64,000 bases of DNA. It comes from Patiria miniata (lineage: Eukaryota; Echinodermata; Asteroidea; Valvatida; Asterinidae). This document shows, one piece after another, positions 47,001 through 59,312 of this stretch (its first letter is position 1; each line of letters opens with the position of its first letter). The DNA lies in assembly GCF_015706575.1 (NCBI RefSeq), contig NW_024037057.1:62001-126000 (forward strand), read 5' to 3'. Below the pieces are notes generated by a model. It saw only the letters and a program-made list of their open reading frames with translations, did not search any database and was not told the origin of the DNA. Position numbers and translations under genes: made by a program.

Positions 47001-49420
47001 TGAATATTTGACCATTAAAACTCAACTGACGGACCAATTGGAACAAAATTTGGACTCAGATATCCTAGTTTGCACTTTGTTCACTTCCGAAAATTTAAAC
47101 GTTATTCGAAAATTTTAACCTATTCTAATGTTGAAATTTCATAAAATTATAAAAACCCTGGCCAAAGTCCATTAATACTAAAAAGTGCATATTTGACCAT
47201 TAAAACTGAACCGACCCACTAATTGGAACAAAATTTGGCCTCAGATGTCCTAGTATGCACTATGTTCACTTCCAAAAATTTAAACGCTATCTGGAAAATT
47301 TAACTTATTCTAATACTGAAATTTCATAAAATTTCAAAAACCTTGGCCAAAGTCCATTAATACAAAAAGCCGCATATTTGACCATTGAAACTGAACCGAC
47401 TGACCAATTGGAACAAAATTTGGCATAAGATATCCTAGTATGCACTTTGTTCACTTCCAAAAATCAAATGCAATCCATAAATTTAGACCTATTCTTATGT
47501 TGAAATTTTATAAAATTTCAAAAACCCTGTCCAAAGTCCATACTAAAAAGTGCATATTTGACCATTAAAACTGAACCGACTGTCCAATTGGAACAAAATT
47601 TGGCCTGAGATATCCTAGTATGCACTTTGTTCACTTCCAAAAATTTAAATGCTATCTGGAAAATTAAACTTATTCTAATACTGAAATTTCATAAAATTTC
47701 AAAAAACCCTGGCCAAAGTCCATTAATACTAAAAACTGCATATTTGACCATTAAAACTGAACTGACTGACCAATCGAAACAAAATTTGGACTCAGATATC
47801 CTAGTATGGACTTTGTTCACGTCCAAAAATTAAAACGCTATTCAAAAATTTTAACCTATTCTAATGTTGAAATTTCATAAAATTTCAAAAACCCTGGCTA
47901 AAGTCCATTAATACTAAAAACTGCATATTGACCATTAAAGCTGAACCGACTGACCAATCGGAACAAAATTTGGACTCAGATATCCTAGTTTGGACTTTGT
48001 TCACTTCCAAAAATTTAAATGCTATCTGGAAATTTTAATCTATTCTAATGTTGAAATTTCATGAAATCATAAAAACCCTTGCTAAAGTCCATTAATACTA
48101 AAAAGTGAATATTTGACCATTAAAACTCAACTGACGGACCAATTGGAACAAAATTTGGACTCAGATATCCTAGTTTGGACTTTGTTCACTTCCAAAAATT
48201 TAAATGCTATCTGGAAATTTTAATCTATTCTAATGTTGAAATTTCATGAAATCATAAAAACCCTTGCTAAAGTCCATTAATACTAAAAAGTGAATATTTG
48301 ACCATTAAAACTCAACTGACGGACCAATTGGAACAAAATTTGGCATAAGATATCCTAGTATGCACTTTGTTCACTTCCAAAAATCAAATGCAATCCATAA
48401 ATTTAGACCTATTCTTATGTTGAAATTTTATAAAATTTCAAAAACCCTGTCCAAAGTCCATACTAAAAAGTGCATATTTGACCATTAAAGCTGAACCGAC
48501 TGACCAATCGGAACAAAATTTGGACTTAGATATCCTAGTATGCACTTTGTTTACTTCCAAAAATTTAAACGCAATCCATACATTTTTACCTATTCTAATG
48601 TTGAAATTTCATAAAATTTCAAAAACCCTGGCCAAAGTCAATTAATACTAAATCCGCATATTTGACCATTAAAGCTGAACCGACTGACCAATAGGAACAA
48701 AATTTGGACTCAGATATCCTAGTTTGCACTTTGTTCACTTCCAAAAATTTAAACACTATTCGAAAATTTTAACCTATTCTAATGTTGAAATTTCATAAAA
48801 TTTCAAAAACCCTGGCTAATGTCCATTTAAAAAGTGCATATTTGACCATTCAAACTGAACCGACTGACATCTCGGAACAAAATTTGGCCTCAGATATCCT
48901 AGTATGCACTTTGTTTACTTCCAAAAATTTAAACGCAATCCATAAATTTTTACCTATTCTAATGTTGGAAGTTCATAAAATTTCAAAAATCCTGGCCAAA
49001 GTCCATTAATACTAAATCCGCATATTTGACCATTCAAGCTGAACCGACTGACCAATAGGAACAAAATTTGGACTCAGATATCCTAGTATGCACTTTGTTC
49101 ATTTCCAAAAATTTAAACCCTATCTGGAAAATTTTACCTATTCTAATGCTGAAATTTCATAAAATTTCAAAAATCCTGGCCAAAGTCCATGATTAATTCT
49201 AAAACCGCATATTTGACCATTAAAACTGAACCGACTGACCAATCAGAACAAAATTTGGCCTCAGATATCCTAGAATGCACTTTGTTCACTTCCAAAAATT
49301 TAAACGCTATCCGGAAATTTTAACCTATTCTAATGTCAAAGTTTGATAAAATTTCAAAACCCTGGCTATAAAGTCCATTAATAGGAAATACATGTACTGC
49401 CTATTTGACCTTTAAACTGA
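44085..49420 (+). repeat. satellite array, about 30 monomers of 185 bp, with higher-order structure
   Basis: The monomer contains CTGAACCGACTGACCAATCG, GATATCCTAGTATGCACTTT, CCTATTCTAATGTTGAAATT and CCCTGGCCAAAGTCCATTAA. Monomer landmarks step by 184-186 bp (44900, 45086, 45270, 45455, 45639, 45823). A variant monomer (TGCTATCTGG or TGCTTTCTGG, with ATACTGAAATTTC) recurs at 44881, 45804, 46729 and 47650, giving a 923-bp repeat of five monomers. Edge monomers are more diverged. Open frames inside are by-products of the repetition. Confidence 0.95.
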
Positions 49421-50216
49421 ACAAATTTGACCAATAGGAAAATTGACCAGAGGTATTTTAACAGTACAAGCATTGCTTACTTACGAACACACTATCCATT
49501 TTTGTTTTTACATATTCTTATTAAGAAATATGATACAAATTGTTACCACCTGCCCAGGAAAAATCCCCAAAGGCATACCAAACTCAACCATGGAGCTATC
49601 AACTGAATACTATTACTAATTAAGTGATCATTTGACCATAATCAGGGCATTTGTTTGTTTGAGATAATACACTATAACAAAGCCAGAACTTCATAGTTGA
49701 TTGTGTTTATAGCTCCATGATTGTATTACAACTATAATAACAATTTACTGACAATGTCATTTCGGTTTTTTTTACTTCGCCCAGTGACAAATTATCTACA
49801 CGTAGCGCGCGGTACATGTATCATGGTGGGCCGGCCATGTCCACACATACAGTGTACATGTACTACGTGAACAGCGGGATGCATGTGGAAGACCATGCAC
49901 GTATTGCAGTGTGTTCATTGTGTAGCTTCCGTGCGCAAAGCACTGTGCCTGGCCTCTCTGGATTAGCTGCAGACCTTGTAAACATACACCATGGATTCAG
50001 CTGTAATTAACACGTTAACAGGTTAATCCGTAAAACAAGCACCCAAAGGCCGGAAGCCAGCTGGCACCTCACATGCATGATCAGAGCACAAGGCAGGCTG
50101 GTGCTCAGTTAATGCCCACTTTTTTGTGATGGTAATGCCCTCGAGAAGTCAGGTCGCAACGCCAAGTACTGCTCATAAAAAAAGTTTCGTGGTTTGATCA
50201 TCGCTCTGCGCACTGC
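49421..50216. other. stretch between satellite and candidate exon
   Basis: Unique-looking sequence. A short frame at 49816-50010 has no recognisable protein. It may contain the promoter of the exon at 50217. Confidence 0.35.
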
Positions 50217-50336
50217 ATGCCCCGCACTGTAGACGTGAACTTTTCGGCGAGGGCAGGAGGAAACTACTTCTTCGTATTTCAGGCAAAGAAAAACGGCTCA
50301 ATAAACATGTATTCGGCACAGATCAAGTATCGACAG
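50217..50336 (+). CDS. candidate first coding exon of an unrecognised gene
   Basis: An ATG at 50217 opens 40 codons (MPRTVDVNFSARAGGNYFFV, then FQAKKNGSINMYSAQIKYRQ) ending exactly at a consensus donor (CGACAG then GTATGT). In that frame the exon leaves in phase 0, but the next visible acceptor (52593) would then reach a stop after ten codons. The alternative frame (RRKLLLRISGKEKRLNKH, VFGTDQVST) leaves in phase 1 and joins the next exon cleanly, but has no start codon here. The exon is credible and its frame is open. No family recognised. Confidence 0.35.
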
Positions 50337-50720
50337 GTATGTATTTTCATTTCTCCATTTTTGTGTACGTGTGTGTGTATTTGAGAATAATGTTGAAATT
50401 AAAATGACAGTGTCAGTTAGCTAGCTTGAGTAACTCCAGCTGACATGCTCATATTCATTCACATGGCTCCCTTGTTCTCTCCCCCCCCCCCCCCGGGACG
50501 CCCATGGGTACGTTGATGAAACAAGTTTCTCGTCCGGGTTTTTGAAAAATAGGAGGACGAGGGGCTTTTTATTTTTTATTTTTTTATTTTTTTCAAGATG
50601 GCCACCATTTTAAAATTTCCTGCAACCGTTGGTGTTTTCACTGTTCAAAGACACTTTTAAAATGAAAGACAAGTTGGACAAGAGAACTGAACATATTTAC
50701 AGCGTCCTTTAGAGTTGTAG

Positions 50721-51761
50721 ATGTTGTGCCCATTCTTGAAAATCACGCATTCTTAAGAATGGGCGCACATTCTTAAGAATGAGCGCGCATTCTTAAGAAC
50801 GAGCACGCATTCTTAAGAATGAGCGCTCATTCTTAAGATTGGGTGGGAATATCACGTGCACAATTTATGAATTTTGCCCAATCTTAACAAACATTGCACG
50901 ACATAATTATGTTAAATGAATTGTATAGCGGTTAAAAGGGAAACATTTCATATAAAGAGGAAAGAAAATGTTCCATGCTTCTGTACTCGTATAACTACGA
51001 TAATTTGAATCATATTAAACCTGTTATTATTGCTTTTTCCTGCCTACTTATGGGAAGTTTTGTAATAACGGAGGACTGGGAACTAGTCTGGGAAGTGCTT
51101 TATTTAGGCTAGACAAGTACAAGTCCCTGTATGTATCAAATGCATGCTGAGAACGCATGAGGAATACGTTATACGTCCAGTAAGCAATGTTTTATAATAT
51201 GATTCTGACAAGGATAATGGGAACATATTATCATTGTAGTGGGACGTTCAACTTCAAGTGATATTTTTTAGGTTAATAGGTACATGTAGTACGAATTAAA
51301 AATATTATACGGTTTATAAAAACGCCATACACGCGCGCGCACCACCATGCTCCCATTGGATGACGCAAACACTCAAGTTGCGTTAACTTACGGTCCCCCC
51401 CCCCCTCTTTTATTATCCCAAAAATCTTAATTCTTTCTTATTTATTCTTATTTTTTCCCCCGGTCCCCTCCCCCAATACGTGTATACTTTTCATATCCAC
51501 TCTACTTTTCAGCGCCTTGCGTTGCAACAGTATAATTACATTGTATTAAGAATCAGTGAACGAGGATGCAGCTAGACTGGCCAAGCGCAGCCGGTGCTCG
51601 GCATCGACTAGACCGTTATCTTGTCGCGCATTCTTGAGAATGTGCGCTCAATCTGGAAGAGTTATTTTTTGCGAAGATTGAGCAAGGATCCAGTTGCACA
51701 TTCTTAAGAATGTGCTTGCCCATTCTTAAGAATGCGTGATTTTCAAGAATGGGCACAACAT
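50721..51761. mobile_element. 1.04-kb foldback element with TTCTTAAGAA subrepeats
   Basis: The left end ATGTTGTGCCCATTCTTGAA and its exact complement at the right bound the element. The arms continue through AATCACGCATTCTTAAGAAT. No coding capacity, no clear target duplication. Confidence 0.8.
50751..50840 (+). repeat. five exact 20-bp-period subrepeats
   Basis: TCTTAAGAAT or close variants start at 50751, 50771, 50791, 50811 and 50831. Each unit is itself a palindrome around CTTAAG, joined by CGC/GAGCGC linkers. Confidence 0.9.
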
Positions 51762-51976
51762 ATCCAATAACAGTTTTAGATGCATTTGCTTTAACCGCCA
51801 AAAGTCGCGAGCGAATTCTTTAAACACATGCTCCAGCGTGAGCTAGTCTCATACCGGTTGCATTCTGGCTTTGAAGTCAGCATTTACCGCATACAGTACG
51901 GCAGACAGATTCCGGTTGAATTTTTAAACGTCTGTAACTGTAGTCTAAAACTATCAATAGACATACATGTACGTAG

Positions 51977-52086
51977 TCTGGTTCCCTAGACCTGACAATT
52001 ATTCCTGACGCTCACGTCTCAGCCTCGACTCCATGGGCACGTAGATTCATCAGGAATAGTCAGAATCTTTTGGTCTGGGAACCAAG
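51977..52086. mobile_element. small foldback element with GTCTGGTTCCC ends
   Basis: GTCTGGTTCCCTAGACC pairs with GGTCTGGGAACCAAG, and ATTATTCCTGACG pairs with ATCAGGAATAGT. The right arm also occurs at 17743-17786. Confidence 0.7.
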
Positions 52087-52592
52087 TGGGTGAGTTGTTG
52101 TGAACTCGCCATGCTCGCACTTTCGCAGGGGTAGCGATCACACATCGATATTATGTGGTGTACAAAGTGACGGACAGTCTATACTGAAAACTTCGACTCA
52201 CATATTTTGCAAGTATTTATTTTCCAATGAATTTGTGGACTTTTTCAGTGTTTTTACTGCATTTTTCAAAAATAAAAAATAAATAAAAAAATCCAGCCGG
52301 CCTGCTAAAAGGAAGCGGGCGGGGACGAGAAACTTGTGGTTTTTTTTTACTTTGCCTTACATATTTCTAACTGTTAATTATGAAATTTGATCACACTTTT
52401 TATTAACGGTAAATTCAAGAAAGGATGAGTATGTCAATAACAAACCTCAAATTCCCTTTTTCCCCCCAGTGTACAATGTATGTATGTGTAGTACAAATTT
52501 AGCATGTTATATTGTACAGGCTCCTGATTTTTTTTAATTCATTTTTATTATGCTTTATCAAGGTATGGACATAATTATTGTATATTTTTCAG

Positions 52593-52685
52593 GTGACGAT
52601 GCAACTGACCCTACAAACTTGACTGAGAGGGAAATTGAGGATGACAACACAGACTTCGCCCTTCGTTTCTCAAGTAGAAGTTCAG
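52593..52685 (+). CDS. phase 1-1 exon of an unrecognised gene
   Basis: Acceptor TATATTTTTCAG, 93 nt, donor GTAAGA. In the symmetrical phase 1 frame it encodes DDATDPTNLTEREIEDDN followed by TDFALRFSSRSS, acidic and without stops. Other frames stop. It joins in phase to 53530 downstream. No domain recognised, probably a disordered segment. Confidence 0.5.
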
Positions 52686-53529
52686 GTAAGATTTTGTTTT
52701 TGCACAGTTATTGACATGTTATACAGGCAGACAGGGCTCTGGAGTGCTCTGAAACGTGCAAAACTAAATCAGGCCCACTTTACTCACTCTTTAGCCAGCA
52801 AATTTCTCCAAAAATTCTATTGGGCAAAAGAAAAGGTCCTCAGTATTTCACCAACCAAGTTTGCAGACTCAATTCAATTTTGAAAGGAGACTTTTCCCAC
52901 ATATTTTGCACATGAGAGGGAAGTCGAGTGATTTCAAAATGGGGCTACTGGTACATGTACAACCTTGGTCCAACTATTTGGAAAGATTGACCTCTTCATT
53001 CAGTATCATTAGTCTGATGGCTGACTATGCAGAAATGTAAGGTAAATTGAGACTAGTTCCCGGTTCATACCACATGTTTCTTAAATTCTTTTAGCATGGT
53101 TGATTGATGCAGCACTGAAGCGGTGTTGGACTGGTTGTTTTAGGTGCCAGTCTATTTTCTTGTTTTGCATGTTTAGTTTTGGGACTCTCATACACAGTTT
53201 TGAGAGTCCCAAACTTTCGGACTAGTACTAGTATACAGGGTGACCCCCAATTGATGCAGCCCTTAAACCTTTTTTCCCCACAAAACCCGTGATAGGTGAA
53301 TTGTTTATGTTTTGGATGTCATGTTAAAGCTGAGGGCGTTCTCTTTACTGAAAAAAAAATCATGGAAAAAAGCACATTGGGTTGCTGAAAAATGTCAATT
53401 AAATGTAAAAGATGCAGATTCACAACAAAGGTATTATAGAGAAGTTTCTCATGCCGGCAGTTCTATCATGCAAACCAAGCGTGATGTGAACCTTTGAGGT
53501 TTATTGACTTCATTGTGTTCATGTTCCAG

Positions 53530-53624
53530 GAGAAGGTGCTGGCTATTTTCTCATCGCTGCAGAGGAATCAAGAACATTAGAGCAGATTGACTGGCCGTGC
53601 AAGTCAAATCTGATGACAATCTGA
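53530..53624 (+). CDS. candidate terminal exon of the same gene
   Basis: Acceptor CATGTTCCAG. The phase 1 frame reads EGAGYFLIAAEESRTLEQ and IDWPCKSNLMTI before TGA (53622-53624). A donor-like CAG then GTATGT at 53635 lies after the stop, so the exon may be spliced in the untranslated region or be one of several alternatives. Confidence 0.4.
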
Positions 53625-54308
53625 ATCATGCCCAGGTATGTGAAACCAATATCTACAGTATGGCCCAGTCTTTTACCCAGTCTAAATGTCGAGCTTTTGT
53701 CACGCCGACTGAAGTGGGATAATAGCATGACAACTTGACAAGAGTTTGGGACAGATATTGCACACCATTTTAGAACAGTGCCATGCCACTGCCATTCAGA
53801 ACAGTGAGCGTGGTACGGTAGATCCTCTTGAACCAACGGATGTTTCCAATCTGATTTGCAGAGCAGAATGCTTGTAAACACAATGATGCTGATGTGCCAA
53901 ATTGTAATAATCAATTATTAAAGCAGGGCACTGCATAGTCCAAAGACTGGGTCTTACACCTTGGTTAAACTGTTAAGTGATGGCAATGGTACTTGGTAGA
54001 CATTATTTTTAGAAGTTGTGACCTGACACTGACCAGAGGGCAGGCAGCATATTTTTTTAGGATACTAACTACATGTAAGTACATGTACATGTAAGTGTTG
54101 ACACAGATTCAAGAATTCATTGCAGCAATTGGGAATCTATAAAAGAGCCTTTGGAAAATTCCTGCACTTAAGTTTTACATGATAACCGACACAGGTAATT
54201 CAAGTTGGTTGGTTTTGAGAACCTTCTACAAGTATATGTGCAGTGAATTGACAACTGCCATTGACTCAATAACACAACATTTCAAAGTAAATTACAGGAT
54301 TTGCTTTT

Positions 54309-54640
54309 GCTGTATATGTATTGTCAGCATAGCCCCATAAATGTGGCCTATTTACTGGACTGCCTCCGTAAACATAGGCCACACATCCACATGTACAAAA
54401 ACGTGTCGCACTTTGCCAAATTTTGATTTTCACAAAAATTAGACATCTGAAAAAGGCAGCACTTTCTGAAGAGGGTGAGAATACTTCTAAAGCAAAAAAA
54501 ACCTACAAAGTAAGCCTAAATGTGAAAATCAAAATTTGGCAAAGTGCAACACGTTTTTGTACATGTGGATGCGTGGCCTATGTTAACGGAGGCAGTCCAG
54601 TAAATAGGCCACATTTATGGGGCTATGTCAGCAATACAGC
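54309..54640. mobile_element. 332-bp element with 120-bp inverted arms
   Basis: The left arm (GCATAGCCCCATAAATGTGG, CCTATTTACTGGACTGCC, GTACAAAAACGTGT) pairs with the right arm down to CCAAATTTTGATTTTCACA. The ends are GCTGTAT and ATACAGC, with a small indel near the tip. No protein. Confidence 0.85.
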
Positions 54641-54970
54641 TTGAATCTGGGGTTTATAATAATACTGTTACACTAACCTGTCTAATTTTTGTGATCACTG
54701 GATCAGGTGAGTAACACCGTTATTCACTTTCAGGCAAGTGACCTGTTTATTATTTCGTGATAATTTGGTAGTTTTGTTTTTGGATGTCTGTACAAGTTGT
54801 ACACTGGAGGAGCATTTCCCACCCACCAACTAGGCATCCCAAAGCTGTGAGGTGGTAAAAAAAACCAGAGAATTTTTAGGGTTACACTGACTTGGACAAA
54901 CACCATGTTGTGAAATACACTTCATTGTTTGCTCTTACTGTATATTACTATTTTTTACTTGAATCAACAG

Positions 54971-55021
54971 GTTCACTTCGGGACAAACGGGCCAATAAGA
55001 AACAAGTGGAACTGAAAATAG
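54971..55021 (+). CDS. small phase 1-1 candidate exon
   Basis: Acceptor TTGAATCAACAG, 51 nt, donor GTAAAC. The phase 1 frame gives SLRDKRANKKQVELKI, basic and without stops. The same phase as the exon at 52593 suggests one transcript with alternative 3' exons, but the reading is short enough to be chance. Confidence 0.3.
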
Positions 55022-55049
55022 GTAAACTGGTTGTAACACATCTAATAAC

Positions 55050-55391
55050 ATATGCAACACATATTTTGACACCATGGAGGTCAAATTATTTGTATGTTGT
55101 CATTGTATACTTTTTTAAAGTTGAATTTCTTTTAAATTGGTTATAGGTCATGGTTGCTTACTTAATGTAAACATATAACTCAAATGTTGGATGATATTAA
55201 TTATGATGACTTCCTCAGAGATATGCAACACATATTTTGACACCATGGAGGTCAAATTATTTGTATGTTGTCATTGTATACTTTTTTAAAGTTGAATTTC
55301 TTTTAAATTGGTTATAGGTCATGGTTGCTTACTTAATGTAAACATATAACTCAAATGTTGGATGATATTAATTATGATGACTTCCTCAGAG
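55050..55391 (+). repeat. 171-bp tandem duplication, copies apparently identical
   Basis: TATGCAACACATATTTTGAC starts at 55051 and again at 55222. I saw no difference between copies up to ACTTCCTCAGAGA. Confidence 0.9.
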
Positions 55392-57229
55392 ATGTGATTT
55401 TCTTTCATGAGATCAGATTACACCATGATGACATATTTTGTCTTTTCAAATGTCATTGATATCAATAAGGGAATAAAGGGAATAAATGTGAGGTTTAAAC
55501 ACTCTGTTTAACACCGGATTTGAAATCTATGTTTGTAAATAAGTAAAATTCATTCAGCCCAGCAGTTTTGGCATAAAGTAAAGTCAAATTACCTTTTTTA
55601 CGCTGTGACGCTATACTGATCAATTGTGCCAACAAAATACAATTCCTTGCTGCCCACTGACAAAGTTGGTGGATGACAAGTTGCATGATGACAAGTGCAT
55701 CGTTTTTATCTGGAGAATAGACCATAGCCCTAACAGTTTCTGAATCCTCCAATTTCAATATGAAATGGCACACCCCCTAGGGAGTTACATGTAGGTTAAG
55801 CATAATCGACGTCGCATTTTGTTAACATGTGCCCTTTCCTATGGAAGCTTGGTGACTAGCTCGTGTCCCCACCTACCTCTCGTAGGAAATCACACGTGTA
55901 AACAAAGCATGATGTCATGAGGTGTTTGGTCTGTAGGGTTGAAACTTGCTTGCTAAGCAGGTACATGTGTATTACACGAATGTTATAGGTAACATATATG
56001 GTGAATTCATAATGGCGTCTTGACATTTGTGACAGTATTTGAAGTTTTTGAATATTTAAGCCATATTTTGTAAGCAAAGCATGACAAATGTTATTTCTGT
56101 GGTAGTATTATTAGGGCATAAGTTTGTACCGTCATGATGATGTCACAAAACGTTGATACGTCTAACGTGCTCGGTCCGGTAGTTGGATTATGTTACGTGC
56201 ATGCAAGTCTGAAGTGATGTAGTAATGTTGTCATGAATTTTGTTTAGAAATTGCAACTTAAAATATTTGGTATTAAATGGCCATTGTTTAAGTCCTACAT
56301 CAACCAGTATATAATCTAGAGAACAACCACTTTTGCAATGGAAAGTACATGTACATGAAATTGAACATGAGAATGACTTGTTAAATTTCATAATGCAAAA
56401 ACCTTTACATCTTTTTGTCGCAATATTAATTTTATGACCAAGACAGAAATAAACTACTTGGTCTTCAGGCAAACTTGTTAAGATAAAAAAAAACCTTGAA
56501 ATTTACCAGGTTTTCTCAAACAAAAAATGCCCTTTTTACATATATTTTTAAATGTCATGTACAAAATGAGAGACCGTAACACAAATGTCAATATTCAACC
56601 TTTGTCAGATTTTTTTATGCTATTGTATAATTTTGATATTTTTATAGGGAAATAAAATACTGAGCTGTTCTTATACAGTGACATCTGAATTGTTTTGTAT
56701 CCATCTGTGCACTGCTACATATACTTAAACATCTTTAACCCAATGATAATTATATTCTTGTTAACATGTAGGATTTTACAGCTTTTCTAAATACCTAGAT
56801 GCCCCAAACACGTTAAAAGCTGATGCCATGCAGCCGTAGTAATGTGTGTCTGACCGACCATGCGCTTAAATGTGTACATGTAGGCATGTACATATGCACT
56901 TGACTGAAATGGAAACCAGTGAAATTTGGTGAGGATAATCCCAACGTTTTTTTGATAATAGGAGGTCAGATATGAATAACTGCTAAATACTGCATTTACA
57001 AAAAAATGATGCCATTAGACTGATACAAATGCCAATTTGTGTCATGATCCCTTCTTTATTTGAATAATTGAATTGTATGAAGTTTAATCTCGAATTGAAT
57101 CATGAGGCTTATCTGTGAAAGAACTCACAAGGTGTAAGTGGTTTACTGTAAGTGTCAACTTGATGATATAACTATGGACCGACAGACCATACTTCCTGGA
57201 GAGATAACATCCCAAGCAGTACTAACTGT
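55392..57229. other. stretch without firm gene
   Basis: A minus-strand frame (55495-55773) contains SETVRAMVYSPDKNDALV and HQLCQWAARN before a donor-like AAAG then GTAATT. It might be an exon of an unknown gene, but support is weak. Otherwise AT-rich. Confidence 0.25.
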
Positions 57230-58640
57230 ACTGAAAAAAAAACCCACTGCATCGAGAGATAATATTATCCTAAGCCCTACGGACTTCATTGCTGGGATAA
57301 TATTATCCCAGAGAAACCCCACTGCATCACGAGATAATATTATCCCAAGCCCTGCTGACTTCATTGCTGTGATAATATTATCCCAAGCCCTACTGACTTC
57401 ACTGCTGGGATAATATTATCCAAGAGAGACCCCACTGCATCAAGAGATAATATTATCCCAAGCCCTGCTCACTTCATTGGTGGGATAATATTATCCCAGA
57501 GAAACCCCACTGCATCACGAGATAATATTATCCCAAGCCCTGCTGACTTCACTGCTGGGATAATATTATCCCAGAGAGACCCCACTGCATCAGGAGATAA
57601 TATTATCCCAAGCCCTACGGACTTCCATGCTGGGATAATATTATCCCAGAGGAACAACACTGCATCACGAAATAATATTATCCCAAGCCCTGCTGACTTT
57701 ATTGCTGGGATATTATCCAAGAGGAATACCACTGCATCACGAGATAATATTACCCCAAGCCCTGCTCATGAGTTCATTGCTGGGATAATATTATCCAAGA
57801 GAAACCCCACTTCCTCAAGAGATAATATTATCCCAAGCCCTACTGACTTCACTACGCGGATAATATTATCCCAGAGAGACCCCACTGTATCAAGAGATAA
57901 TATTATCCCAAGCCCTGCTCACCTCATTGCTGGGATAATATTATCCCAGAGAGACCCCGCTTCATAAAGAGATAATATTATCCCAATCACTACTGACTTC
58001 ACTGCTGGGATAATATTATCCCAGAGAGAACCCACTGCATGAAAAGATAATATTATCCCAAGCCCTACTGACTCCATTGCTGGGATAATATTATCTCAGA
58101 GAGACCCCACTTCAGCAAGAGAGAAAATTATCCTAAGTCCTAAGCCCTACCGACTTCACTGTGCGGATAATATTATCCTAGAGAGACACTACTTCACAGA
58201 TATATATTATTATCCCAAGTCGTACTGACTTGAAGCACTACCAGTTGATGCGTAATACTCACTCCATTGATAACAATGAATGGACAGGCAATACCCATCT
58301 CATGTCGGATCGTCTACTGCTACTTCAGGTTTCTTCCCCCCACCAGAACTCCGTTTCTGAATTGTTCCTTAAATGGAGAGGACATTTCTCGACATTTGAT
58401 GACATAAGGTGAGGAGAGGACATTTCTCGACAATTGATGACATATGAGGACAGTGCCATTTTTAACACAAAGTTTCATATCCGTTTCAATGTCAGAGAAG
58501 TAAAAATGACTGTCACTATTTTAAAAAAGCACGGAAAAATTATCTAAGAACAAATTACACGATTAAATGCAAAAAACAGAGTTCACATTGGTTCACTTTG
58601 GTAATACTTGCTGTTATATGTTCTCTCCCAAAAATGTAGC
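57230..58640 (-). mobile_element. array-bearing repeat element, copy B (inverted relative to copy A)
   Basis: The array at about 57250-58215 carries GAGATAATATTATCCCAAGC, CCTACTGACTTCACTGCTGG and GGGATAATATTATCCCAGAG, then ACCCCACTGCATCA, which is the complement of the 75-bp unit of copy A. It passes into a flank (CAGTTGATGCGTAATACTCA, GAGAGGACATTTCTCGAC) matching 35400-35870 reversed. A 50-bp stretch with GAGGACATTTCTCGACA is locally doubled (58376-58445). Confidence 0.85.
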
Positions 58641-58670
58641 ATAATACCTGACCCACAGGGTTATAACTCT

Positions 58671-58832
58671 ATGTTCTGACACCCGTATGTTCCGACACCC
58701 CTATGTTCTGACTGTACATATTCCTATTCCTAACCCTATAAACCTATCCCTAACTCTGACCCTAACCATAACCCTAACCGGGAGTAACGCAATAGTACGT
58801 CAGGGTTGTCGGAACATGGGGTGTCAGAACAT
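58671..58832. mobile_element. small inverted-repeat element with telomere-like core
   Basis: ATGTTCTGACACCC at the left and its complement at the right flank a core with degenerate CCCTAA/CCTAACC units (58729-58780). No target duplication seen. Confidence 0.65.
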
Positions 58833-59312
58833 TCAACAGTCACCCTACTGCGTTAGTTATGGAGAAATTCGTCACCGTGTTCACGAAGAGGCACACGTCA
58901 AAATTATGTATTGTTTCGATTTCGCGTTTTTTCCCCAACTATTTCCCCTTAAAACATTGTACTTGAAGATCTGTATATGTTTTGTTCTGTAAATAACACA
59001 TCATTAATTTCCAGATTTCATTGACGATGCAAGGGGCAGACATCTCGGTTCAACTGAGATGTTCGTTTTCACGAAAAGCCACACACCTTTGTTACATGTT
59101 TAGCTGCGCGCGTACACACGCGCGCCCATTCCATATGGAAAAAAATACGTACAACGGAATTAAAGGGAATATACATCATTTGCTTTTGCTGTAATTTTCA
59201 GAAATGGATGGAATTGGGGGGTTGGAAAGATATAGGAAATATAGTTACACTGAGTTTTTTGAGGTTTTGGGTTCGAAAATGCTATAAAAACCAAGAAAAA
59301 CGAAATTTTTCC

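Noticed and set aside
44469..49009. Repeated small proteins in the satellite array
   Set aside because: All are translations of the same 185-bp monomer in shifting frames. 185 is not a multiple of three and stops occur in most monomers.
50751..50840. Heat shock element cluster (TTC/GAA repeats)
   Set aside because: The spacing TTC-TTAA-GAA differs from the two-base gap of the consensus, and the segment is the arm of a foldback element.
35400..58640. CRISPR-like arrays of palindromic repeats
   Set aside because: The genome is eukaryotic, and the sequence between palindromes is itself repeated rather than unique spacers.
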